64,000 nucleotides of DNA from JAFEBO01 sp036392375. GTDB lineage: Bacteria > Planctomycetota > Phycisphaerae > Phycisphaerales > UBA1924. The notes under the pieces were generated by a model. The model was not told where the DNA came from. It searched no databases and saw only the letters and a program-made list of their open reading frames with translations. Shown one piece after another: positions 8,446-17,400 of the stretch (positions within the stretch are counted from its first letter, which is position 1; each line of letters starts with the position of its first letter). Location of the stretch: positions 11,526-75,525 of the forward strand of contig DASVYC010000006.1 of assembly GCA_036392375.1 (NCBI GenBank), written 5' to 3'. The position numbers and the translations under genes are program-made.

Positions 8446-9909
8446 TCATCCCACCGCCTTCTCCAGATCCAACGTCGCCCCCGGCACCACCGGCCGATCG
8501 ACGCCGCCCGCCGCGTCCGCGCGCTTGCGTAGATCGCGCACCAGCTTCGCCAGTTCACCCCGCAGCGGCGCCGTGAACGTCATCCGCTCATTGCGAATCG
8601 GGTGCGTGAACGACAGGGAGCACGCGTGCAGCGCTTGCTGCGTGATCGTGTGGGGCGTGCCGTCCTCAACCAACTCGTACGCCTTACCGCCGTACATGTC
8701 GTCGCCGACGATCGGGTACCCGTTGTGGGATAGGTGCACGCGGATCTGGTGCGTGCGCCCCGTCTTGAGTTCGAGTTCGACGAGAGAGTGGAGCAGAGGG
8801 GCAGTGGAGCAGTGGAGCAGGGATTTCTGGTCTCCCGCCTCACTCGCACCTTCCGCTTGCTTCCATCCCGCCGCCACCCTCGGCATCGCAGCTGCCGTCT
8901 TGTCCGCACCCCCTGCCCCACTGCCGCCCTGCCCCACTGCCCCACTTCCCCCCCCATACCTCTCCCGCACCCGGCAGATCGTCACCGAGGGCTTGCCGAG
9001 TTCGTCGTGCCGCACCACGTACTTCTCGCGATACCCCTTCTCACGCGACGGGTGCGGCCCGATCGGGAGGTCGATGACATCGATCTCCGGCTCGACCCAG
9101 CCCTGCACCACCGCAAGGTACCGCTTATCAACACGCCGGTGCTCGAACGAGTGGCCGAGCTTCCAGTGGGCTTCTTCGCTCTTGGCGAAGACGATCACGC
9201 CGCTGGTGTTGCGGTCGAGGCGGTGCACCACACCCGGGCGAGCAAACTCGGTGCCGACGTTCGAAAGGTGCCCGCCTAGCTTGCTGCGAAAACGGAAGTG
9301 GTACGCCAGCGCGTTCACCATCGTGCCCTTGTTGTGGCTCCGCGCCGGGTGCACGATGATGTCCGGGCTCTTGTTGATCACGATCAGGTGCTCGTCCTCG
9401 TACAGCACCTCGAGCGGGATGTCCTCGGGCTGGATCTCTGTCGGCGGCGGCGGCGGCACCACCACCTCGACAATGTCGCCCGCGTTCAGCTTCGTCGATG
9501 ACTTGGGCGACCGCCCGTTCACCTTCACGCCGCCCTCGTCGATCAGCTTCTGCAGCTGATTGCGGCTCATGAACGTGATGCGATCGCACAGGTACTTGTC
9601 GAGCCGCTTGTCGAGATCGCGCAGAAGCTTGAACCGCACGGTCCGCGCCGCAACCGCCTGCGGCGTGGTCAAGGCTGCTTCGTCGAAGGATTCCTCGCCA
9701 TCCTCGCCCTCGGCAGCCGCACCAGAAGGCGTGCCGACGCTCGCCGCGATGGCCCGCTCCAGGGCCGCGGGATCGACCTTGCCGCCGGGCGTCACCAACG
9801 GGCCCGGGTCCCACTTGCCTTCCTTACCGGAAACGGAAATCTCGACGGCCTCGTCGGCGCCGTCGTAGTCGTGCGGCCGTGATGGACTGTCGTGGCGTTC
9901 GCGCGACAT
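8446..9909 (-). CDS. rluD: RluD-type 23S rRNA pseudouridine synthase
   Basis: This is a 487-residue protein. After a hydrophilic N-terminal extension of about 85 residues comes an S4 RNA-binding domain (RLDKYLCDRI...SRNQLQKLIDEGGVKVNG). The RsuA/RluA catalytic domain follows with HRLDRNTSG (catalytic D232), then LKTGRTHQIRVH and the GDDMYGG region. RluD modifies U1911/1915/1917 of helix 69 in E. coli; the exact sites here are inferred. The ATG at 9909 has GGAG seven bases upstream and is preferred over a GTG at 9939. Between RERYG and LVELELKTGR there is an insertion of about 56 residues of low complexity, encoded by a repeat-like sequence. The YfgM-like gene ends 30 bases upstream. Confidence 0.9.
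   Translation of the reverse strand: MSRERHDSPSRPHDYDGADEAVEISVSGKEGKWDPGPLVTPGGKVDPAALERAIAASVGTPSGAAAEGEDGEESFDEAALTTPQAVAARTVRFKLLRDLDKRLDKYLCDRITFMSRNQLQKLIDEGGVKVNGRSPKSSTKLNAGDIVEVVVPPPPPTEIQPEDIPLEVLYEDEHLIVINKSPDIIVHPARSHNKGTMVNALAYHFRFRSKLGGHLSNVGTEFARPGVVHRLDRNTSGVIVFAKSEEAHWKLGHSFEHRRVDKRYLAVVQGWVEPEIDVIDLPIGPHPSREKGYREKYVVRHDELGKPSVTICRVRERYGGGSGAVGQGGSGAGGADKTAAAMPRVAAGWKQAEGASEAGDQKSLLHCSTAPLLHSLVELELKTGRTHQIRVHLSHNGYPIVGDDMYGGKAYELVEDGTPHTITQQALHACSLSFTHPIRNERMTFTAPLRGELAKLVRDLRKRADAAGGVDRPVVPGATLDLEKAVG
8785..8952. repeat. simple-sequence insertion inside rluD
   Basis: About 168 bp inside rluD have the character of this genome's intergenic repeats. One end holds GCAGTGGAGCAGTGGAGCAG and the other holds CCCCACTGCC(C)-type units, partly inverted relative to each other. 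Similar CCCCACTGCCCCACT runs occur in a non-coding stretch near 49580-49611. The insert keeps the frame and sits between two conserved strands of the synthase fold, probably as a surface loop. Confidence 0.6.
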
Positions 9910-9939
9910 CGCGTCACTCCGATGTCGCCTGCGGGACAC

Positions 9940-10881
9940 TCACTTCGGCTGCGCCGGCTCCGCTGGCTTGTCCGCGGGCTTCTCGGCGGGCTTCTCGGCG
10001 GGCTTCTCGGTGGGCTGTTCGGTGGGCTTCTCGGCCGGCTTTTCGGTTGGCGCGGGCGGCATCGCCGGGGCAACCGGTCCCTCGACCGGCGGAGCGCTCG
10101 GCCCGGTGATCGCGCTCGAGCCCGGGGCGTCGATCGTTGGCACCGACACGCCCTGCGGCTTGGCGTCTTCTTTGAACGGCGCGGGCAACGACGCGCGGGT
10201 CGGCAGCTTCGTCACAGCCACGATCTTGGGCAGTGATTCGATCCGCTTGTCGGCCACCGCCGCGAAGTGCTTGAACTCGCCGCTGTTGGTCGCGATCGAC
10301 TTGATCTGCTCGTAGCTGACCTTGGCCTTGTCGGCTTCGCCGCGCGACTCCGCCACGCTCGCCAGTCCGAACAGCCCGCCTAGCCGCAGCATCGTCTTCT
10401 GCGGCTCGCTCGCGGTGGACTCGACCACGCGGCGATACTGCTCCTCGGCCTGAGCAAGGAAATTGGCCCGCTCTTCGGCGGTCAGTTCGTCGCCGACTTC
10501 CTTCACGGTGCCATCCGCGTTCACCTCGGCGCCGGGCTTGACACCCCGCAGCACCGCCCGCATCAATTCGTCACCGGCCTTGAGACGTGCCATCTCGCTC
10601 ACGCTGCCCACGCCCACGAACTTGTCGGCGACGTCGATCAGCGAGGTCGGGCTCGGGTTGGCGCCCGTGGCGATCTCCGCGAGCTGCTTGAACGCCGCGG
10701 CCTGCTGGGTCTCCTGCTTCTTCTTGTACTGCGTGTAGAAGTAGTTCCCGCCCACGATGAGCGCCACCACGACCAGCACCGGCGTGCTCCACCGCGTCAG
10801 GAAATCGATGAAGTCCTGATTCAGCCGCGACTCTTCAAGACCCGCGCGTTCACGGATCTGGATGTTCTGTTTGTCTTCCAT
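9940..10881 (-). CDS. single-span membrane protein with TPR/YfgM-like region and Pro/Glu/Lys tail
   Basis: This 313-residue protein starts at the ATG at 10881 (MEDKQNIQIRERAG). It has a cytoplasmic N-terminus of about 30 residues, one membrane segment at about 32-52 (VLVVVALIVGGNYFYT), then a helical region resembling tetratricopeptide or YfgM-type repeats (EEQYRRVVEST..., SRGEADKAKVSYEQI). The C-terminus is a P-T/A-E-K repeat tail (EKPAEKPTEQPTEKPAEKPA). YfgM proteins are ancillary SecYEG subunits; that function here is only suggested by architecture. It lies between an MnmE-like GTPase gene and rluD in a minus-strand run. Confidence 0.7.
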   Translation of the reverse strand: MEDKQNIQIRERAGLEESRLNQDFIDFLTRWSTPVLVVVALIVGGNYFYTQYKKKQETQQAAAFKQLAEIATGANPSPTSLIDVADKFVGVGSVSEMARLKAGDELMRAVLRGVKPGAEVNADGTVKEVGDELTAEERANFLAQAEEQYRRVVESTASEPQKTMLRLGGLFGLASVAESRGEADKAKVSYEQIKSIATNSGEFKHFAAVADKRIESLPKIVAVTKLPTRASLPAPFKEDAKPQGVSVPTIDAPGSSAITGPSAPPVEGPVAPAMPPAPTEKPAEKPTEQPTEKPAEKPAEKPADKPAEPAQPK

Positions 10882-10967
10882 GCGGTCCTCGGGCAATGCC
10901 GCCCACGCCCGCCACGGGCGGGTCGGCGTTCGGCAAGCAGAAAGTCTATGGACCGCCGGGTCCAGGG

Positions 10968-11966
10968 TCACGCAGAACGGCCGTCCTCTGCGAGCGGCTC
11001 CCAGAACGCCCAGGGTCCGGCATCCTCCAAAAAGGGCGTGGGCACCAGAGCCTCACGGCTCCGCCGCACCAGCGCCTCCACCCCTTCCCGATTCCGCACG
11101 CTCACGCGGCAATCGCACCCCCACGGGCAGGGACCAAGGTCCGCACGCAGGCAGACCCGCAGCACCGTCCCGCGGGTCGTGATCTCCCGCGGCGGATGAT
11201 CGGGATCGCCGCACGAGAGGACCAGATCCGCGCCCGCGACCAGGGCTCGGGCCGCCGCACTCGCCTCGATCTCCGCCGCGTCGCGCGTCGGATCGAGCCC
11301 CTCCCGCAACCCCGGCGTGTCCACAAACCGGACCCACAGACCGGCCAGGTCGAGCACGACGCCCACATGATCCCGCGTGGTCCCCGGTTCGTCCGCGACG
11401 ATCGACACCCCTCGTCCCGCCAGGGCGTTGAGCAGCGTGCTCTTGCCGATGTTGCTCGCCCCCACCGCCGCGACCAGCGGCGGCTCGAGCAAGCGGCCCA
11501 GGACGCGATCCCGCGTGAGATCGCGAGACGCTCCGGCCTCGCGCCAACGCCGGGGCTGATCGAGCAGCAAGTCGACCGCCAGCGGGCTCCTCGATCGCGA
11601 GAGAGCCGCCAGCATCCGCGCCTCGATCTCGTCAGAAGCCTCCGGAAACGCGAGGCGCGGATCACGGTCCCGAGTCTCCGCAACGCCCCGTCGTGACAAT
11701 TCCGCCCCGAGCGCTCGCACGACCCCGGCGCCGCCGTGGGGCATGAGCCAGGCCACGCGATCACCGGCACGCGCGACCAGCCCGCGGTCGATCCCGAAGA
11801 TATCGCGGAGCACGCAGCGATCGAGCGGCACATCGCTCAGCCCCAGGCGCTCCAACACGGATTGCAATCCAGACGCGGGTTGCGGGCCCTCGCCAGCCAG
11901 CTCGATAATGGCCACCGCACCAACGCCCGCCGGAGAGACGAGCCGCCATGTGGCGCCTCGGTTCAC
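10968..11966 (-). CDS. degenerate MnmE/TrmE-like GTPase
   Basis: The start resembles the folate-binding domain of MnmE (LVSPAGVGAVAIIELAGEG). The G domain has a P-loop GASNIGKST, a G2 region DEPGTTRDHV as in MnmE and a G3 DTPGL. The G4 base-specificity motif (N/TKxD) is altered to LRADL. The protein is 332 residues, against about 450 for MnmE, and lacks the C-terminal C(I/V)GK motif. It is therefore unlikely to modify wobble uridine as MnmE does and may be a divergent paralogue. Its ATG overlaps the coaX stop by four bases (11963-11966), indicating translational coupling with pantothenate kinase. Confidence 0.75.
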   Translation of the reverse strand: MNRGATWRLVSPAGVGAVAIIELAGEGPQPASGLQSVLERLGLSDVPLDRCVLRDIFGIDRGLVARAGDRVAWLMPHGGAGVVRALGAELSRRGVAETRDRDPRLAFPEASDEIEARMLAALSRSRSPLAVDLLLDQPRRWREAGASRDLTRDRVLGRLLEPPLVAAVGASNIGKSTLLNALAGRGVSIVADEPGTTRDHVGVVLDLAGLWVRFVDTPGLREGLDPTRDAAEIEASAAARALVAGADLVLSCGDPDHPPREITTRGTVLRVCLRADLGPCPWGCDCRVSVRNREGVEALVRRSREALVPTPFLEDAGPWAFWEPLAEDGRSA

Positions 11967-12772
11967 GCGTCAAGGTCCCCCTCTTCCGCCGCGGTCCGGC
12001 AGACCTCGGCGACGCCGAGCATCTGCAGGTCGGGCACGATGCGGTCGAGTATGGGGTCGGCGTCGAGCAACGCCGCGTCGCCGCCGGTGGCGATGACGGG
12101 TGGGAACGCCTGGTAGTGCTCGGCGAACTTCTCAACCGTGCACCGCACCAACCCGATGAGCGCATTGGTAACGCCCAGACGCATCGCGTGCGCGGTGTCC
12201 TTGCCGAAGGGCCCGCGTTCGGGCTTGGGTGATTCGTACGCGAGATCGGGCAGGGCGTCCGTCTGCTGGTGCATCGCCCGGAGCATCATCCGCACGCCGG
12301 GGGCGATGATGCCGCCGTGGAACGTGCCCTCGCCGTCCACGAAATCGATGGTGATGGCGGTCCCTGCGTCCACGATCACGCAGGCCTCCTTGAGCTTGGC
12401 GTATGCCCCCACCGCATCGAGCAGGCGGTCCTGCCCAACGGTGCTGGCGTCTTCGAGCGCGTGAGTAATCGGGATCTGCAGATCGCGACCGATCCGGTAC
12501 ACATCGCCTTCGGCGGTGAGCAGCGTCTCGAGCTTCTCGGCGACCGGCTTGTGCACGGCAGCGATCACGAACGCCTTGCCGCTGTAGCGGGCCTTGAGCT
12601 GCTTGGCGGCCGCGGCCACAGCCTGCGCGTCGGCGTTCTCGATCGACTGCGGATCGTGCACCTCCGTGCCCGCCAGCCACGCGACCCGGGTGCGGGTGTT
12701 GCCCACGCACAGGGCGACGACCGCCACGTTCGATCCGGTCTCGGCTTTGTCAGCACCTCGGTTGGGTTGCAT
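11963..12772 (-). CDS. coaX: type III pantothenate kinase
   Basis: This is 269 residues from the ATG at 12772 (MQPNRGADKAETG). CoaX features are visible: an N-terminal VALCVGNTRTRVAW (normally D-x-GNTxxK/R), VGQDRLLDAVGAY, CVIVDAGTAITIDFVD and HGGIIAPG. The expected DxGNT aspartate is replaced (CVGNTR), which is unusual because that residue usually binds metal in this ASKHA-fold kinase. The enzyme phosphorylates pantothenate in the first step of CoA synthesis. A much longer open frame extends upstream on the same strand but lies antisense to the next gene and has no family sequence. The downstream MnmE-like gene overlaps by four bases. Confidence 0.88.
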   Translation of the reverse strand: MQPNRGADKAETGSNVAVVALCVGNTRTRVAWLAGTEVHDPQSIENADAQAVAAAAKQLKARYSGKAFVIAAVHKPVAEKLETLLTAEGDVYRIGRDLQIPITHALEDASTVGQDRLLDAVGAYAKLKEACVIVDAGTAITIDFVDGEGTFHGGIIAPGVRMMLRAMHQQTDALPDLAYESPKPERGPFGKDTAHAMRLGVTNALIGLVRCTVEKFAEHYQAFPPVIATGGDAALLDADPILDRIVPDLQMLGVAEVCRTAAEEGDLDA

Positions 12773-12856
12773 GGATGCAGCGTACACCGCGGCTCGATGC
12801 GAATCGAGAGGTCCATTCTCCGCACGCGGCCGGAGCGTCCGGCCAGCGTCGCCCCC

Positions 12857-12862
12857 TAGACT
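12857..12862 (+). promoter_or_regulatory. candidate -10 box TAGACT
   Basis: TAGACT lies 28 bases before the TTG start at 12890 and fits the recurring TAnAnT pattern. There is no clear -35. Confidence 0.35.
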
Positions 12863-12889
12863 CGTGCCGGTCCGCCCGAAGGAGTTCCA

Positions 12890-13966
12890 TTGCCCCGCTG
12901 CAAGGCCGATCCCAGCATCGAACGCGTCGAGAACGACGGCTTCAAGTTCCCCCTCGGGGTCTACCCCGTCGAGGAGATGACGCCCAAGGCTGGGTACGCG
13001 TCCTTCTTTGAGCCCGCCGACGGCGGGGAAGACGCCGAGGCCGCCACCGAATGGGAGGAGTGGCCCGACCGGTACGTCTTTGACATCGTGGTGAGCGCCG
13101 AGCGGGTCGAGCCTCTCTGCCGCATGCTCTTCTCGTTGATGCCAGGCCGCGTCTACCCGATCATGGACGTGCTGGGCCAGGACGCGTATCGCGAGATCGA
13201 TCCGTACATCTCGTACGACTTGATCGGGCTTGACCGCTTCCTCGATGACGTACGCGAGTACCGCGACCTCTTCTATGAAGACGGCATGGTGGGCTTCGGC
13301 GCCATGAGCGAAGACCCGTTCATGTACGTCTTTGTGGACGAGCACAAGATTGTCACTGTGCGCGTCCAACCCGAGCTCAAGGAGCGAGTCGAGAAGATCC
13401 TCGCGGCGTTCGACTGCGAGGAAAACCCCGAACCCGCCGGAGCCGACAGCGCCGCCCACGAGCACCGGGGCGTGCTCCTCTCCGATCGCTCCGCCGAGGG
13501 CATGCGTTTCGACGAGATCGTCGAGGTCCTTAAAGATGAATGGCGATTGCTCCTGAATGTGGACGCCGAGCAAAATCTCGATGAGAGCGGCAAGGACTTG
13601 GGCGTGACGCCGTGGCGCCTGGTCATCCGGTTCGACCCCGACGACCGCTCGCTCGCGTCGTACGTCGAGGTCGCGCTCGCCGCGCCGAATCTGCGGGAGG
13701 CCGAGGAGACCGGTATCGACGCCGCGGCCCGCCTGCTTGGCGACGTGGACCCCGACACCCATCAGCCCTCGATCGTGGGCTCCGATCGGCTGAGCCGCGA
13801 GCAGCTCGCCGACCTGCTCAAGACCGCGGCCAGCAAGCGCCGCACCCGGGCCAAGCGACCCGCCCCCAAGGTGGCCAAGGGGGACGACGTCGCGATCGAC
13901 CCGCCCCCCAGCGAGACCGAACCTCTCAAGGCCGGGCAAATTTGGTTGGCCCGCATCGTAAACTGA
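12890..13966 (+). CDS. conserved-looking acidic protein of unknown function
   Basis: I do not recognise this 358-residue protein. The start is TTG, supported by AAGGAG five bases upstream. The middle is a compact acidic alpha/beta region (WPDRYVFDIVVSAERVEPLCR, LMPGRVYPIMDVLGQDAYRE, FVDEHKIVTVRVQPELKERV). A second part contains TPWRLVIRFDPDDR and a third contains DRLSREQLADLLKTA. The last 50 residues are basic, then proline-rich. It has no signal peptide or membrane segment, so it is probably cytosolic. It stands alone, diverging from coaX, with a -10-like box 28 bases upstream. Confidence 0.75.
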   Translation: MPRCKADPSIERVENDGFKFPLGVYPVEEMTPKAGYASFFEPADGGEDAEAATEWEEWPDRYVFDIVVSAERVEPLCRMLFSLMPGRVYPIMDVLGQDAYREIDPYISYDLIGLDRFLDDVREYRDLFYEDGMVGFGAMSEDPFMYVFVDEHKIVTVRVQPELKERVEKILAAFDCEENPEPAGADSAAHEHRGVLLSDRSAEGMRFDEIVEVLKDEWRLLLNVDAEQNLDESGKDLGVTPWRLVIRFDPDDRSLASYVEVALAAPNLREAEETGIDAAARLLGDVDPDTHQPSIVGSDRLSREQLADLLKTAASKRRTRAKRPAPKVAKGDDVAIDPPPSETEPLKAGQIWLARIVN

Positions 13967-14499
13967 TATCTAACAGGACCCTATATCGCGTTGAACCCGC
14001 TCGCCTGCCGCGCAGATGACGGGAATCAAGAGCAATGGGCTTGCGGGCGTCGGCCCGATTCAGTATGTTGCGTGGGAGTTCCCGGAATTGCACAACCGGC
14101 CGTACCGGGGGTGCGAAGAGGGACGCACGGCAGGCGGACCGGCGCGGTCCGCCCGCCCCATGAAGCGCGGATCGGAGCGGGTCCGATCGCGCGAGGTGCC
14201 GCGTGCAATCCGCTCGCCAGAGCGACAACGACACGCGGGGCCGACACCGGCGACGCCGGATCTCGTGCACGAATCAGAGTCGGCCTTGGGGCCATCGGCC
14301 GACTCGCTGTTGGTTGTCCGTGGGGAGCGGTCGTGTCGCCAAGACGACACCGCCGCCGTTCGCCGATCGACCCGACACGCGGCCGTGAAGCGGCTGAATC
14401 GATCCGATCGGCGAGAAACACGTTCGCGGAGTTGCTACATTCCGCACCTGACTTTGCGCCCCCTGGTTGGACCCGGCGGGCCGAACGCTTCGGAGCAGC
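13967..14499. other. 533-base intergenic stretch with hairpins
   Basis: No convincing gene is seen. Open frames here lack GC-rich third positions and ribosome binding sites. It contains GC-rich hairpins, for example GGCGGACCG-gcg-CGGTCCGCC near 14133 and GAGTCGGCC...GGCCGACTC near 14277. A TACATT box at 14436-14441 lies about 60 bases before the secretin start and is probably its promoter. Confidence 0.5.
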
Positions 14500-17400
14500 A
14501 TGATGAAGAGCCATCGGATCGGTCTCATCGCCTCGACGTCGATTCTCGCGGCACTCGCCGGCACCTCGCAGACCCTCGCCGGACAGCCCGCCGCCGTGGC
14601 CCCGGCTTCGCCCGCCGCGGTGCTCGACGCGGCGACCAAGGAGCTCGCGTCCGGCAGCGCCGTCCGCGCCCGCGAGATGCTCCTCTCCGCCAGCTCGCTC
14701 AACATGACCGAGTCGGAACGCACCCGCTCGATCGAGCTGCTGCAGCAGGCCGACGACAAGATCCGTTCCATGGACCCTCGCCAGGTCTCGCTGGACCGCG
14801 CCAAGGTCGCGCTCGACAGCGACGACCTCCGCACCGCCGAACGCCTCGCTTCTTCGCTGATCAGCACCGACACGGGTGCCAACCGCGCCGCGGCCCAGAT
14901 CGTCCTCAACCAGATCACCGCCCGCAAGGCCCAGGTCGCGAAGAACGTCGACTCCAAGCTCGCCGCCGCCAAGGCCGCGGCCGATACCAAGGACTTCGCC
15001 CGAACCAAGGGCCTGATCGAGATCATCAATAAGTGGAGCGTGGCGTTGACGCCCGCCCAGGCCGACGCGGTCGACAGCCTTCGCTCGACGGTCATCGCCG
15101 CGGAGCAGGAGCGCGGCCGCGCGTTCCGCGCCGACGCCGGTGAACCCGTGCTCGCTGCCGCCGTGCTCGCCGAGCCGGGCGTGATTGAGCGTCGCGAGCC
15201 CGAGCAGACCCAGCAGGTGATCGCGTCCGCCGCCTCCAGCACCGAGAGCACCGCGCAGGCCCAGCCCGCCGCGGGCGAGGACCCGGTGGTGGCGGCCCGT
15301 CGGACCGAGGCGGCCAACCTCCTCGCCGAGGCCGAGCAGGCGTTCACCGAGAGCAAGTACAACGAGGCCCAGACCAAGTTCAGCCGCCTGCGGACGCAGT
15401 TCCGCGAGTTCCTCTCCGCCGAGCAGTCCAAGCAGGTGGACGACCGTCTCGCCGAGGCGCGTCTGCGCCTGCGTGGCAACTCGCCGGACGGCCGCGACCT
15501 GCAAGGCTTCATCGAGCAGGGCACCGTGGCGCGTCAGCAGGCCCAGGCCGAGTTCGACAACCAGCTCGTCCAGGCCACCGACTCGCTCAAGAGCGGCGAC
15601 ACCATCCGCGCCCGTGACTCCGCGGCCCGCGCTCGGCTCATCCTGAACTCCAACCGCGAGCGCTTCGCGGAGACCGAGTTCCAGACCATGCAGACCCGTG
15701 TGTCCGACTTCCTCAAGCAGGTCGACACGGAAGAGCAGCGGCTCGCGACAGTCCGCGCCGAGGAAGCCGCTCGCCGCAACCTCGAAGCCAGCCAGCGCAC
15801 CGCCGCCGAAGGCGCCCGCGAGCGTGACCGCAAGATCCGCGAGGCGATCGACCGCGTCCGCGCGCTGCAGGTCGAGATGAAGTACGACGAGGCTCTGCAG
15901 GTCGTGGACCAGATTCTGTTCCTGGACCCGATCAACCCCACGGGCCTCTTGCTCCGCGACGTCCTGACCAGCGCCCGCATCTACCGCACCTGGGGCGAGA
16001 CCAACCGCAAGCGCAACATCGCGATCGCCGATCAGGCCCTCGACAACCAGACCGCCACCATCGCCGGACGTGAGATCGTTTCGTATCCCGAGGACTGGCC
16101 GACGGTGATCAAGGACCGCGGCGAGCCCGTGACCCTCGCCGAGCCGGTCGAGACGCGTCAGGCCCTTAGCACGCTCTCCAACACCCGCCGCCCCGTCGAC
16201 TTCGCCGAGACCCCCCTCGAGAAAGCGCTCGACTGGGTCGCCAAGGCCAGCAGCGTCCGCATGGACATCGACTGGCCCTCGCTCGAGAAGATCGGCGTGA
16301 ACAAGGACACGCCCGTCACCGCCAACCTCTCGACGATCCGCCTCGACCACCTGCTCGACCTCGTCGTCCGCAAGGTCAGCCCCGATCCGACCAGCGCCGC
16401 GGCGTGGGAAGTGCAGGACGGAATCCTCCGCGTCGCGTCGGCCGAGACGATCAACCGCAGCACCCTGATGGTCATCTACGACATCAAGGATCTCCTGATC
16501 GTCATCCGCGACTACTCGAACGTTCCGCAGTTCGACCTGAACTCCTCGCTGCAGGCCGCGTCCTCCTCGGGCGGCGGCGGCGGCGGCCAGAGCCCGTTCC
16601 AGGGCGGCAACCAGCAGACCGCCGACGGCGGTCCGACGCAGGAAGAGCTCACCGACGAGCTCGTCCGCCTGCTCACCGAGCAGGTCGATCCCGACAACTG
16701 GCGTGAGAACGGCGGCTCAGTCGGCTTCGTCAGCCGCTACAAGGGCAACCTGCTCATCACCCAGACCCCCAAGAACCACCGAGCCATCGGCGCCCTGCTC
16801 CGCCGCCTCCGCGAGATCCGCGCGATGCAGGTCAACTCCGAAGCCCGCTTCCTGCTCGTCTCGCAGGCCTTCTTCGAGCAGATCGGTTTCGACGTCGACT
16901 TATACCTCAACGCAAATCCGTCGGACATCCCCGAGATCAGCCTTCCGGGCACAGCCGCAGCCAACGGCGGTCGCCTTGGTTCCTTCCTTGATCCTGCTGG
17001 CAACACGACGGTTCGCGACCCAACTTTGCGTGCCTCCGACTTCTTTACCAACGGCCGCATTGGCCGAACGGCGGTCGGCAGACCGACTGTCGTTGTGACC
17101 GGTGTTGACCCGACTACAGGAGTCGAGACTCGGGCATTTCAGACCAATTCGCACTCGCTCACGGCCAACTCTGGCTTTGGCCCTGTCGGCCTCTCCAACA
17201 ACTCGCTGGGCGTCACCAGCGCCCTGACCACTGCACCCTTCGCTGCGGAAGTTCTCGCCGCCGGCCGCGGGTTCAGCGCCTCGGGCACCTTCCTCGACGA
17301 CATCCAGGTCGACTTCCTCATCGAGGCGACCCAGGCCGACCGCCGCAACGTCAACCTCCAGGCCCCGCGTCTCACCACGACCAATGGCCAGGAAGCCAAC

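Noticed and set aside
11963..13939. 658-codon open frame on the minus strand covering coaX and the whole antisense of the gene at 12890
   Set aside because: Only the last 269 codons look like a known protein. The rest mirrors the plus-strand gene, which has an AAGGAG-supported start, so the long frame is a by-product of high GC.
14026..16350. 774-codon minus-strand frame under the secretin gene and its upstream region
   Set aside because: No recognisable domain and no ribosome site; it is the antisense image of the secretin gene.
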